Assembly (NCBI RefSeq): GCF_011516645.4
Contig: NZ_CP088285.1
Span: 9,256,501 to 9,320,500 of the forward strand
Length of the DNA stretch: 64,000 nucleotides
Reading direction: 5' to 3'
DNA from: Bradyrhizobium septentrionale
Lineage (GTDB): Bacteria > Pseudomonadota > Alphaproteobacteria > Rhizobiales > Xanthobacteraceae
Positions within the stretch are counted from its first letter, which is position 1. Each line of letters opens with the position of its first letter. Of this stretch, positions 8,067 through 16,915 are shown piece by piece. The notes below the pieces were generated by a model. It made no database searches. It had not been told where the DNA came from and was given only the letters and a program-made list of their open reading frames with translations. Position numbers and translations under genes: made by a program.

Positions 8067-10243
8067 CACTTTGTCCAATCATTCTGCATCGACCACAGAC
8101 GGCCGTAAAGGCTGCCGCTGTTTGCGATCAGTTGGTCGTGATTTCCCTGTTCGACGATCCTGGCGTCCGACATGCCGATGATCCGGCTGCATGGCCGCAC
8201 CGCGGCGAGCCGGTGCGCGATGATGATGACGGTGCGTCCCTTGGTGATGGCGCGCATGTTGTTCTGAATGATGCGCTCGCTCTCGTAGTCGAGCGCGCTG
8301 GTCGCCTCGTCGAGGATCAGGATCCGCGGGTTGGTCGCCAGCGCCCGGGCGATGGCGATGCGTTGACGCTGTCCGCCCGACAGGTTGCTGCCGCGCTCCT
8401 CGATCATCGTGTCGTAGCCCTGCGGCAGCGCCCCGATGAACTCGTCCGCGCCGCCCAGCCGCGCAACGTGCATCACTTGCGCCCGCGTCATCGCCGGATT
8501 CGCCAACGCGATATTCTCGTGGATGGTGCGGTTGAACAGCAGGTTTTCCTGCAGCACGACGCCGATCTGCCGGCGCAGCCAGCTTGGGTCGAGCTGCGCC
8601 ACGTCGACGCCGTCAAGCAAGACCTGACCGCGCTCCGGCAAATACAGCCGCTGGATCAGCTTGGTCAGGGTCGACTTGCCCGAGCCCGAAGGCCCGACGA
8701 TCCCGATCACCTCGCCGGCCTTGATCCTGAGCGAGATGTTGCGGAGAACCTCTGGACGGCCCGGCTGATAGCGGAACGACACGTCGCGCAACTCGATATC
8801 GCCTTTCGGCGGCGGCAGGGTCGGCAGGCTCGCCGGGATCGGCTCGACCGGCGTGTTGAGGATGTCGCCGAGGCGCTCGACCGACACCTGAACCTGCTGC
8901 AGATCCTGCCACAGCTGCGACAGCCGCAGGATCGGCTGCAGCACCTGGCTCGAGATCATGTTGAAGGCGATCAGTTCGCCGACGGTCATCGACCCCGCGA
9001 TCACCGCTTGCGCCCCGAACAGCAGGATCATCGCCGTGGTGAGCCTGCCGACATACTGGATCAGGTTCTGTCCGAGTGAGCCCAGCATCGACGCTTCGAA
9101 GGAGGTGCGGACATAGGCGGCCAGCCGGTCCTCCCACTCCGCCTGCATGATCGGCTCGACGCTCGCCGCCTTGAGCGTCAGGGCGCCGACGATCGACTCG
9201 ACCAGGAATTGCTGGCTGCGCGCGCCGCGATTGAATTTTTCCCGGATCTTCTCGCGCAGGAACGGACGGATCAGGCCCGCGATCAGCACGTAGAGCGGCA
9301 GCGTCGCCAGCACCACGAGCGTCAGGGGCACTGAATAGAGGAACAGAACGCCGACAAAGACGAAGGTGAAGAACAGGTCGAGAAGCGACGTCAGTCCCTG
9401 GCCGGTTAGGAAGTTCCGGATGGTCTCGAGCTCGCGCACGCGCGCGATCGTCTGGCCGGTTGCGCGGGTCTCGAAATAGGCGATCGGAAGCCGGAACAGA
9501 TGATGAAAAAGCCGCCGCCCGAGCTCGACATCGATGCGGTTGGTGGTGTGACTCAAGGCATAGGTCCGCAGATATTGCAGCGTCGCCTCGAACAGGCCGA
9601 GCGACACCATCCCGACGACCAGCACGATCAGTGTCGACATGGCCTTGTGAACGAGCACCTTGTCGACCACGAGCTGGAAGAACAGTGGCGTGATCAGGCC
9701 GAATATCTGCACGAAGAACGATGCCAGCAAGACATGCGAGAGCACGCGCCGGTAGCGCCAGATCGACGGCAGGAACCAGTTGAAGCCGAATGTCTTCGGA
9801 TTGACGCCGGCGCCGCCGGCCCGCCGCGTGATCAGGACGATATTGCCGTCCCATTGCTGGGCCAACTGCTCGAGATCGACCTCGGCGCTGCTGCGGCGCA
9901 CCGGATCGGCGAGACGGAACTGGCCGGCCTTGCCGCCCGGCGCGAGCACCAGGAAGCCGCCTTCCTTGAGTCCGATGATGGCCGGCAAGGGACAGCTGGT
10001 GAGGCGCTTCACCGTGGCGTTGGTGATCCAGCGCGCCTTCAACTCCAGGCGCTTTGCGGCCGCAACGAGGTCCGCGGACTCAGCGAGCCGCCCGGCCAGT
10101 CCGAGCTCGTGACCGAGTTGCCGGGGATCGGCGGCGATGCGGAAATAGCCCGCCACCAAAGCCACGGAATACAGGCCGGTATCAACCTTCTCGACCGACG
10201 CCGGAGCGTCGTCGTTATCGGGGATTGCTGATTGCAACGTCAT
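8066..10243 (-). CDS. Type I secretion ABC transporter with C39-like domain (ExpD1/HlyB-like)
   Basis: 725 residues. Residues 15-140 form a C39-peptidase-like domain in which the catalytic Cys is absent (GLYSVALVAGYFRI), as in HlyB-type CLD transporters that bind RTX substrates without cutting them. A six-helix membrane domain (about 165-440) follows, then an ATPase with Walker A GPSGSGKST (517-525), signature LSGGQ (621-625) and Walker B ILILDE (641-646). It should power export of the RTX protein encoded upstream on the same strand. Its start lies inside the 3' end of the glycosyltransferase gene (29-base overlap), so the two are translationally linked. Confidence 0.93.
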   Translation of the reverse strand: MTLQSAIPDNDDAPASVEKVDTGLYSVALVAGYFRIAADPRQLGHELGLAGRLAESADLVAAAKRLELKARWITNATVKRLTSCPLPAIIGLKEGGFLVLAPGGKAGQFRLADPVRRSSAEVDLEQLAQQWDGNIVLITRRAGGAGVNPKTFGFNWFLPSIWRYRRVLSHVLLASFFVQIFGLITPLFFQLVVDKVLVHKAMSTLIVLVVGMVSLGLFEATLQYLRTYALSHTTNRIDVELGRRLFHHLFRLPIAYFETRATGQTIARVRELETIRNFLTGQGLTSLLDLFFTFVFVGVLFLYSVPLTLVVLATLPLYVLIAGLIRPFLREKIREKFNRGARSQQFLVESIVGALTLKAASVEPIMQAEWEDRLAAYVRTSFEASMLGSLGQNLIQYVGRLTTAMILLFGAQAVIAGSMTVGELIAFNMISSQVLQPILRLSQLWQDLQQVQVSVERLGDILNTPVEPIPASLPTLPPPKGDIELRDVSFRYQPGRPEVLRNISLRIKAGEVIGIVGPSGSGKSTLTKLIQRLYLPERGQVLLDGVDVAQLDPSWLRRQIGVVLQENLLFNRTIHENIALANPAMTRAQVMHVARLGGADEFIGALPQGYDTMIEERGSNLSGGQRQRIAIARALATNPRILILDEATSALDYESERIIQNNMRAITKGRTVIIIAHRLAAVRPCSRIIGMSDARIVEQGNHDQLIANSGSLYGRLWSMQNDWTK

Positions 10244-11546
10244 GACTATCCCTTGTTACAACCGCAATATTGTTCTCAACACCAAGGACGCGCCCGACGC
10301 CGTCCTTTGCCGGCTTGCCGCGTCTGGCCGGATCGAACTGGCGGACAAATTCCGCCCATTGCGGCAGGCAGCGCCGCTTCAGGTCGTACCGATCGACGAT
10401 CGTGCGGCGCGCGGCCTCCCGCAGGCCCCGGAACTGCGACGGCGCGGCCAGCGCCTCGATCGTCAGTTCGGCAAGCTTTTCTGAATCGAAGAAATTGACC
10501 AGCAGACCGTTCTCACCGTCGACGATCACCTCTTCCACCGGCGCCGTCTTCGAGGCGATCACCAGCGCGCCGGCGCTCATCGCCTCCAGCATCGACCACG
10601 ACAGCACGAACGGATAGGTCAAATACAGGTGCGCGCTCGAAATCTGCATCAGCGCAACAAACCTGTCGTACGGAATCGATCCGACAAAATGCACCCGATC
10701 GAGCGGCAGCGAATCCTGCACCTCTTCCAGGAAGATGTTCTTCCAGCTGCGGCCATCCCTCGGCTTCGGTCCATACGAGGCGCCGTCGCCTCCGACGATC
10801 ACGACCTGGGCGTTCTTCCGCTCTTCGAGGATCGCCGGCAGCGATCGCATGAAGATATGATAGCCCCGATAGGGCTCGAGATTGCGGTTGACGAAGGTGA
10901 TGACTTCATCCTGCGGGCCGAGCGACCGGCCGTTCGGCAGGACAAAGGTCGCCGCCGGATCGGGCGCCACCATGTCGGTGTCGATGCCCTCGTGCAGCAC
11001 CTGGATCTTGGATTGCAGATGCGAGGGGTATCGCATCTTTTGCCACTGCGTCGGAGCCACCGCGGCGTCGGCGTCCGTCATCGCGAGCAGGATCGGCGCA
11101 TTGTTCAGGCGCGCGGCAAAGCGCTCGTTGAATGACAACGTCGAGTGAAACTCGGGATCGAAACCGATATTCGCCCCGTCGGCCGAATAGTAGAACTCGG
11201 CATGGACGGCGAGCCTTGCAGACGGCCAGACATCGCGGACCGCCAGCGTTTCGCCCCAGCCGACATGGCCGAAAACCAGATCGGGCACGAACCCCTGCTC
11301 TCGCAACTTCAGCATCTCATCGGCGGCGTGCCGCGCCCGCACCACGTGCTGCGAGAAGGAAGCCGCCAGCGGCGAGGGTTTGCCGACATTCGCGTCATTG
11401 AAACGGTAGCGCCGGACCGGCACGATTTCCGGCTTCGTGTTGCGGCTGTCGCAAAGCGCCAGGACCTGGTCGCCGGAGCGCTTCAGGAGCTGAGCAATGT
11501 GCCTGAACTGCGCTGGAAAATTCTGGTGGATGAAAAGAATGCGCAT
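10215..11546 (-). CDS. GT4 glycosyltransferase (ExpE7-like)
   Basis: 443 residues, GT-B fold. N-terminal MRILFIHQNFPAQFRH and the C-terminal donor-site region (VTFVNRNLEPYRGYHIFMRS, VVIVGGDGASYG, YPFVLSWSMLEAMSAGALVI) match the ExpE7-like GT4 group. The E-x7-E region is present as SWSMLEAMSAGALVIASKTAPVEEVI. It transfers a sugar from a nucleotide donor in the cytoplasm; the acceptor is unknown. It sits between an unknown gene and the type I exporter in one operon and overlaps the exporter by 29 bases, so glycosylation may be tied to RTX export or to a surface polymer made alongside it. Confidence 0.85.
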   Translation of the reverse strand: MRILFIHQNFPAQFRHIAQLLKRSGDQVLALCDSRNTKPEIVPVRRYRFNDANVGKPSPLAASFSQHVVRARHAADEMLKLREQGFVPDLVFGHVGWGETLAVRDVWPSARLAVHAEFYYSADGANIGFDPEFHSTLSFNERFAARLNNAPILLAMTDADAAVAPTQWQKMRYPSHLQSKIQVLHEGIDTDMVAPDPAATFVLPNGRSLGPQDEVITFVNRNLEPYRGYHIFMRSLPAILEERKNAQVVIVGGDGASYGPKPRDGRSWKNIFLEEVQDSLPLDRVHFVGSIPYDRFVALMQISSAHLYLTYPFVLSWSMLEAMSAGALVIASKTAPVEEVIVDGENGLLVNFFDSEKLAELTIEALAAPSQFRGLREAARRTIVDRYDLKRRCLPQWAEFVRQFDPARRGKPAKDGVGRVLGVENNIAVVTRDSHDVAISNPR

Positions 11547-11576
11547 GACAATCGGGGTTCGGGTTGAGGTGCTTTC

Positions 11577-12338
11577 CTAGCGCTGTTTCTCGACAAGCAA
11601 GGTTTTCGGCCGTCGCGATTTGGCGGTTTCGAACAATGAATAGGTCCGGCTGACGTAGTTGGTCACGGCCGACACGCCCTGCATGTATTCTCGCAGCTGC
11701 GGCGTCATATCCGCCTCGACCATGCGGACCGGCCGGGTCGGATCCTGGAATTCGAAGCGGACGTAGAACCAGGGATCGCCGCGCTTCAGCACCAGCTCCT
11801 TGCTGATGTCATGCCATTCGAAGGCCCACATCATCGGGCGCGGCCAGATATGAATCGGCAGCCGGCCGCCGATCATCACGCCCGGCAACGGCGTCGTGTA
11901 GTAGTGATTGAAGGCCGGCAACTGCATCATGTAGACGAGTTCATCGGCCAGGAAGACGTAGGGGCTCCCAATTTGCAGAATGGGCCGCTTCGGATGGCGC
12001 CATTCCTTGGGGGAGTTGAGCTTGACCAGTTCCGCGAGTGCCTTCGGCCGGATCGAGGACATGTCACCGGCCGTGCTACTGAGCTTTGGCTCGTTGGTTT
12101 TCGGATCGATCGCGATCCGAAGCTGAATGTCGACCGGGCAGTTGACCTGGAAGATGCGCGCTTCGTGATCGATCACGGCGGGGCAGTATGTCACGGCCTT
12201 GGCGTGCGCGGTGCGCTTCTCTTCCCGGCTGAGCCGGCTCGGGGCCTCCCACATGAAGGTGGCCTTGTTGGTGTCAAGCGTCCAACCAACCTCGACGGCC
12301 CTGTTGAGAGACACCTTTCGCTTCAAGAAATCAAACAT
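11577..12338 (-). CDS. Conserved hypothetical protein of the RTX operon
   Basis: 253 residues without signal peptide or membrane helix. It begins MFDFLKRKVSLNRAVEVGW and contains many aromatic segments (FNHYYTTPLPGV, HIWPRPMMWAFEWHD, DPWFYVRFEFQD). The C terminus is basic. I do not recognise the family. It lies 30 bases upstream of the glycosyltransferase gene and 233 bases downstream of the RTX gene, all on one strand, so it is likely a cytoplasmic partner for synthesis, modification or export of the RTX protein. That role rests only on position. Confidence 0.7.
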   Translation of the reverse strand: MFDFLKRKVSLNRAVEVGWTLDTNKATFMWEAPSRLSREEKRTAHAKAVTYCPAVIDHEARIFQVNCPVDIQLRIAIDPKTNEPKLSSTAGDMSSIRPKALAELVKLNSPKEWRHPKRPILQIGSPYVFLADELVYMMQLPAFNHYYTTPLPGVMIGGRLPIHIWPRPMMWAFEWHDISKELVLKRGDPWFYVRFEFQDPTRPVRMVEADMTPQLREYMQGVSAVTNYVSRTYSLFETAKSRRPKTLLVEKQR

Positions 12339-12538
12339 TCCCCTAACCTCATACCAGCCATCATAGTTGCTTCGGCCGGTTCATGCACTTCCAACTTCGT
12401 CGCGTCGAGATCCCGCAAAACCACGGGCTAACCAATTTGAAACGCTCCGCGCCCGACCGCAGTCAAAGCGGACGGGCGCTTTCGATCTGTGAAACTGGGG
12501 GTTTTGAACCATCCAGTCCGGATTGGTGGCGGCGAAAG

Positions 12539-12566
12539 GGGGCCCGGGAGAAAGCTCCCGGGCCCC
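12539..12566 (-). terminator. Perfect 12-bp hairpin after the RTX gene
   Basis: GGGGCCCGGGAG and its exact complement are separated by a 4-base loop, five bases after the RTX stop codon. Read on the minus strand it is followed by CTTTC rather than a long T run, so it may attenuate rather than fully stop transcription. That would give more RTX mRNA than mRNA for the secretion genes behind it. A degraded copy of the same hairpin occurs in the RTX relic near 13985-14010. Confidence 0.7.
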
Positions 12567-12571
12567 TCTCG

Positions 12572-13696
12572 TTAACTGACAATCGAGAAATTCGCCGCCG
12601 TGACCGTGGCTGCGGAAGCGCCGTTCAGCCAGACCGCAGTGTCGCTGTCGACCTGGACGACGAAGTAGGCGCCGTTCTGGTAGGAGTGCGACAGCACATC
12701 CGCGAACGAACTGAAGCCTGTGCCGTTCAGCTGCACGGTATCGGTGGCAGCGTTGAAGTCCTGAACCACCTCGACGCCCGGCACGTCGTTGGAGACGAAC
12801 GTGTTGTTGCCGCCGCCGCCGAAGTAGTAGTTCACGCCGGTGCCGCCATCGAAATAGTCGTTGCCGGCGCCGCCGAGCAGAACGTCAACGCCGGCACCGC
12901 CGTACATGGTGTCGTCGCCATTGCCGCCGTAGAGATAGTCGTTGCCCTGGTCGCCGTACATGACGTCGTTGCCGTCGTCGCCATTCTCGACCGCCGAGCC
13001 CTGGGTGGCGATGATGACGTCGTTGCCCGTTCCACCGTAGGCATTGCTGAGGTTGCCACTGCTCATGTAGAGCCAGTCGTCGCCGGCGTCGCCTTCGAGC
13101 AGATCGGTGCCGGCATCTCCGGTGATGGTGTCGTTGCCGGTGCCGCCATACGACGTATCGTTGCCGGTGCCGCCATACACCAAATCGTTGCCGTCACCGC
13201 CGAACAGGAGGTCATCGCCGCCGCCCCCTGCAAGGACATCGTTGCCGAGGCCGCCGTACAGACCCGGCGTCACGGAACCGAAAGCGCCAGTGATGGCGGC
13301 GCCGCTGTCGTTACCGTCGCCACCGTAGATCGTGTCGTTGCCGTTTGAGCCATCCAAGCGGTCGCGGCCAGCGCCGCCATCGATGATGTGGAGCTGCGTG
13401 GTCAGACCACTCGAATCTTCCTGGATGTAATCGTCGCCGCTGCCGCCATACTCGAACTGGCTAACGGCGGTATTGCCACCCTGGATGAAATCGTTGCCGT
13501 CGCCGCCGTAGAAATTGCCGTAGGCCGTGCTGCTCCAGAGTGCATACAGGTAGTCGTTGCCCTGGCCGCCCTCCCAGTAGTCGAAACCGACGATGCTGCT
13601 GCCCAGCGTGTCGTTGCCCTGGCCGCCATAGAGCGAATCGAAGTTGGCTGCGGGGGCAACGCTGTTGTCGGTGCTGTCGCCGTAAAACACGGGCAT
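12572..13696 (-). CDS. RTX calcium-binding repeat protein, type I secreted (ExpE1/NodO-like)
   Basis: 374 residues, acidic and nearly Lys-free. From residue about 20 to 295 it is a succession of nonapeptides of the GGxGNDxLx type (YGGQGNDTL, YGGDGNDFI, YGGTGNDTI, LGGAGNDYF), which form a calcium-bound parallel beta roll. The C-terminal 75 residues (VVQDFNAATDTVQLNGTGF onward) form the usual uncleaved secretion signal region. No enzymatic or adhesion domain is present, as in ExpE1/WgeA and NodO-like proteins. Export by the ABC/HlyD pair of the same strand is expected. It is the first gene of the cluster, with TTAACC at 13818-13823 upstream. Confidence 0.92.
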   Translation of the reverse strand: MPVFYGDSTDNSVAPAANFDSLYGGQGNDTLGSSIVGFDYWEGGQGNDYLYALWSSTAYGNFYGGDGNDFIQGGNTAVSQFEYGGSGDDYIQEDSSGLTTQLHIIDGGAGRDRLDGSNGNDTIYGGDGNDSGAAITGAFGSVTPGLYGGLGNDVLAGGGGDDLLFGGDGNDLVYGGTGNDTSYGGTGNDTITGDAGTDLLEGDAGDDWLYMSSGNLSNAYGGTGNDVIIATQGSAVENGDDGNDVMYGDQGNDYLYGGNGDDTMYGGAGVDVLLGGAGNDYFDGGTGVNYYFGGGGNNTFVSNDVPGVEVVQDFNAATDTVQLNGTGFSSFADVLSHSYQNGAYFVVQVDSDTAVWLNGASAATVTAANFSIVS

Positions 13697-13977
13697 GGAA
13701 TATCTCCGTCAATATTGGCTCTTCGTCGAGCCGGCCAAAAACTTAGAGGCGGCCAAATATGGGGAACCGCCGGGGGACGAAATGGCCTCGAAAGGCCGGT
13801 CTTCAAACAAGGCGTTAACCTAGCATCCAACTGTTTTGGTATCGGCGATGGTTGCAAGGTTCAATGCAATCGAAAATCACCTGCTTTAATTTCCAAGGCC
13901 GGCCGTAGAGATAGGCGACCGGCGCTTGGCACCAGAAGCCGGAGTTGCGAGGCCGCCTGCCCCGGCTCAAAACACCA

Positions 13978-14160
13978 AAAGAGGCTCGGAAGAAGGGTCC
14001 CGGACCCCGCCTCGCCGACTAACAATAGGGGAATTCGCCGCCGGGCACTGTGGTCGCGCTCACATTTGCGCTGATCAACAAACTGCCGTGTCGCGGCCGA
14101 CCATGAAACATCTCCGTCAATATGCAGGCTCTTCGTCGAGCCGCTAAAAAAGCGAGGGCG
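13978..14160 (-). pseudogene. Collapsed second RTX gene (both ends, no repeats)
   Basis: The segment holds sequence like the two ends of the neighbouring RTX gene and nothing of its middle. At 14020-14052 it matches the last codons of the intact gene (GAATTCGCCGCCG against AAATTCGCCGCCG with similar flanks), with a decayed terminator hairpin at 13985-14010. At 14101-14155 it matches the start codon and leader (ATCTCCGTCAATAT, CTCTTCGTCGAGCCG). Only about 75 bases remain between the start and the frame-shifted end instead of 1.1 kb. It looks like a tandem copy that lost its whole repeat region. It is non-coding now. Confidence 0.75.
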
Positions 14161-14361
14161 GCCACAAATCGAAGCCAACCCAAACGATGCCGGCCACGGG
14201 GGCCGAACCTCTCAAATACACCGTTACGCTAACACGGCGTTCGGCGGGCACGCTATCGCCCTCAGGTTGCAGGTTCAAGGAGGCGGCAAAAAGAAATCAG
14301 GTTCCACTGCAACGGCCTCACCTGCTATCAATCTCGGGCAATATTGATTTTGGATAATCAG

Positions 14362-16047
14362 ATGTCGTTTCCCACCGCCGCGATTTCCTATCTTCCCGAA
14401 GCCTACTCGCTTGGCGACAAGCGCATCATGGGACGTCAAGCCGCCGGGGCTGGATTTCTCAAGGCGCTGGCGCGCGAGAAACCGGAACGGCTGTTCTGCT
14501 ACACGCCAAAGCGGGAATTCGTCGATCAGTTCGCGACCGATATAAGGCGTTCCGGATCGGATACCACCACCATCGAATGGCTGCCGCCGCCGGCGCATCG
14601 ACGTCTTGGCGAACCAGGGCTGCTGTATCTGCCCGACCCCGGCCTCGCCCCGTACGCCTGGCGGCGGGCGCGGCACTCGCCTCGCGCCTATAGCCTGTGC
14701 GGCATCACGCACACGACGATGACCCATGTTGCGATGGGGATGCTGTCGTCGATGCCGCTCAGTCCGCTCGAGCATTGGGATGCGGTTATTTGCACCTCGC
14801 TTGCAGTGCACAAGAGCGTCGACCAGTTGCTTAAGGCGCAGGCCGCATTCCTGAAGGCGAGGCTGGGCGCGCGCCGAATGCCGATACCGCAGCTTCCGGT
14901 GATCCCGCTTGGGGTCAATTGCGCCGACTTCACCTTTCGCGAAGGCGAACGGCAACGCGCCAGGCAGATGTTGGGAATCGACGACGATGAGATCGTCCTG
15001 CTTTACGTCGGACGCCTGTCTTTCCATGCCAAGGCCCACCACGTTCCCATGCTGCTGGCGGCGGAACAGGCCAGCAAGGGACATAAGGTCGTGCTGGTGC
15101 TGGCGGGCTGGTTCAGCCGCGACGCCACCGAGGAGCTCTATGTCCGCGAGTGCGCCCAATTTGGCCCGTCTCTGCGGCGCATCTTCGTCGACGGGCGCAA
15201 GGCCAAGGATCTGAAGGCCGCATGGGCGGCGGCCGACATCTTCACCTCGCTCGCCGACAATTTTCAGGAGACGTTCGGCCTCACGCCGGTCGAGGCGATG
15301 GCTTCCGGCCTGCCGGTCGTGGTATCGGACTGGAACGGCTACAAGGAAACCATTCGTCACGGCACCGACGGCTTCCGGGTGCCAACCCTCACTTTGCCAC
15401 CAGGTTCGGCCGAGTTCCTCGTCGAGCGGGCAGACTTCGGCTTCGACAATTACGATACCTATACCGCCCTCACGAGCCAGTTGATCGCAGTCGACATCCC
15501 CGCCGCCGCGACCGCCTATTCGACGCTGTTTGCCAATCCCGATCTGCGGCGGCAGATGGGGGCAGCGGGGCAGAAGCGCGCGCGCGATCACTATGACTGG
15601 TCGCAGATCATGAAGCTGTATGCACAGCTTTGGACCGAACTCGGAGCGCGCAGGCGAAGCAAGGTCGAAGGCACCGTGCCGGCAGGAGCAATCCGGCCGG
15701 ACCGGCTCAATCCGTTCTCGATGTTCAACTCCTATCCGACGCGAACGCTCGACGGCGCATGTGTATTCGCGCTGGGCGAAGGCGTGGACCGCAAGGAAGT
15801 GCAACGCAGGCTTTCCGCCGAAAGTATTGCGCGGGCCGCTCAGGTCGTTGCCAGGCCGCAGGTTGTGGATGAGATCGTCGGCGCCTTCGAAAAGCATGGC
15901 CCGTCGTTATCGATGTCGGACCTGATCCGGCACATGCCCAACGTACCCGGTGAATCTGTGGAGCGAACGGTGATGGTACTGACCAAATGCGGTATCCTCA
16001 CCCTGCAGTCAAAACCGAAAGCGACGCCTTCCGCGCGCAAACCGTAA
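14362..16047 (+). CDS. GT4 glycosyltransferase with C-terminal extension
   Basis: 561 residues from ATG 14362 (a TTG at 14344 would add six). The GT-B core spans about 1-440: VIPLGVNCADF, LYVGRLSFHAKAHHVPML, VLAGWFSRDATEELY and an E-x7-E region in FGLTPVEAMASGLPVVVSDWNGYKE (written in two parts of the fold). After it comes an extension of about 120 residues with a NPFSMFNSYPTRTLD motif and a winged-helix-like end (LSMSDLIRHMPNVPGESVER, TVMVLTKCGILTL). Donor and acceptor are unknown. It is followed after 34 bases by the transglutaminase-like gene and diverges from the RTX operon. Confidence 0.82.
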   Translation: MSFPTAAISYLPEAYSLGDKRIMGRQAAGAGFLKALAREKPERLFCYTPKREFVDQFATDIRRSGSDTTTIEWLPPPAHRRLGEPGLLYLPDPGLAPYAWRRARHSPRAYSLCGITHTTMTHVAMGMLSSMPLSPLEHWDAVICTSLAVHKSVDQLLKAQAAFLKARLGARRMPIPQLPVIPLGVNCADFTFREGERQRARQMLGIDDDEIVLLYVGRLSFHAKAHHVPMLLAAEQASKGHKVVLVLAGWFSRDATEELYVRECAQFGPSLRRIFVDGRKAKDLKAAWAAADIFTSLADNFQETFGLTPVEAMASGLPVVVSDWNGYKETIRHGTDGFRVPTLTLPPGSAEFLVERADFGFDNYDTYTALTSQLIAVDIPAAATAYSTLFANPDLRRQMGAAGQKRARDHYDWSQIMKLYAQLWTELGARRRSKVEGTVPAGAIRPDRLNPFSMFNSYPTRTLDGACVFALGEGVDRKEVQRRLSAESIARAAQVVARPQVVDEIVGAFEKHGPSLSMSDLIRHMPNVPGESVERTVMVLTKCGILTLQSKPKATPSARKP

Positions 16048-16081
16048 TCCGGCGGCCGGCGGCATCTCATTCGGCGGGAAC

Positions 16082-16915
16082 ATGACGATTCAGGCATTCT
16101 ACGCCCGGCAAGATTTGTTGACCGACCCTGGCGAGTTGGCCGGTGGATATGATGATCTGCCCGGAACCATCTCCGGAATGCGCGAGGTCGTCTCGGGGCT
16201 GATTGTTCATGTCGCATGGGCGGAGCGGTATGGCATACCGCCTGACGTCCCGATGGTCCGGCAAACCCAACCGGTCGCGGATCGATTGAGGTTGATTCAG
16301 GCCTCGTTCGCCGGATCGCTCACCGTGCCGCGCCCGCCGCGCAGACGGACATTCGGCACATGTCGCGACTACGCGCTCTTGCTGTGCAGCATGCTGCGCA
16401 ACCGATCCATCCCGGCGCGCGTCCGCTGCGGTTTTGCCGCCTACCTTGCCGCCGATATGTATCACGACCATTGGATCTGCGAGTATTGGTCACCGGTCGA
16501 CCGGCGCTGGGTGCAAGTCGACGCCCAGCTCGATCAATTCCAGATCGACCAATCGCGGATCGAGTTCGACTGCTCAGACCTGCCACGCGATGCGTTTCTG
16601 ACGGCATCGCAGGCCTGGCGGCTGGCGAGAAGCAACGCAATTGCTGCGGAAAGCTTCGGGCACGAAGCAGCCACGGGTCTGTGGTTTCTTCGCGTCAACG
16701 TCTACCGTGACCTCCTGTCGCTGACGAACCGGCAGATGTCGGCCTGGGACAGCTGGCGCGACGCTGCGCCGGCCAGCAAGGTGTTGGATGTCAGCACCCT
16801 CGCCGAGCTTGACCGGCTGGCAGACATGGTCACCCCGTTCGAGGGCGGCTCGGACCAATTCGCCGCGTTGGATGAGGCGGCATCACGCAACGTGATGCCG
16901 CCCTGGTTCACGTAA
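16082..16915 (+). CDS. Transglutaminase-like superfamily protein
   Basis: 277 residues, no signal peptide. The papain-like triad of transglutaminase-core proteins is visible: Cys94 in FGTCRDYALLLCSMLR, His130 in MYHDHWICEYW and Asp147 in RRWVQVDAQLD, with the usual helix after the Cys and the D-H-W/W-x-x-V-D spacing. Such cytoplasmic proteins are proteases, acyltransferases or amidases; the substrate cannot be told. It lies 34 bases behind the glycosyltransferase gene, so the pair probably forms an operon within the RTX/glycosylation island. Confidence 0.8.
   Translation: MTIQAFYARQDLLTDPGELAGGYDDLPGTISGMREVVSGLIVHVAWAERYGIPPDVPMVRQTQPVADRLRLIQASFAGSLTVPRPPRRRTFGTCRDYALLLCSMLRNRSIPARVRCGFAAYLAADMYHDHWICEYWSPVDRRWVQVDAQLDQFQIDQSRIEFDCSDLPRDAFLTASQAWRLARSNAIAAESFGHEAATGLWFLRVNVYRDLLSLTNRQMSAWDSWRDAAPASKVLDVSTLAELDRLADMVTPFEGGSDQFAALDEAASRNVMPPWFT

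Noticed and set aside
6498..8108. A 536-codon open frame opposite the hlyD-like gene
   Set aside because: The HlyD protein is complete and conserved on the other strand; the composition is that of an antisense frame.
12572..13696. Regularly spaced repeats as a CRISPR-like array
   Set aside because: The repeats are in frame and encode GGxGNDxL nonapeptides of an RTX protein; there are no conserved spacers or direct repeats of CRISPR type.
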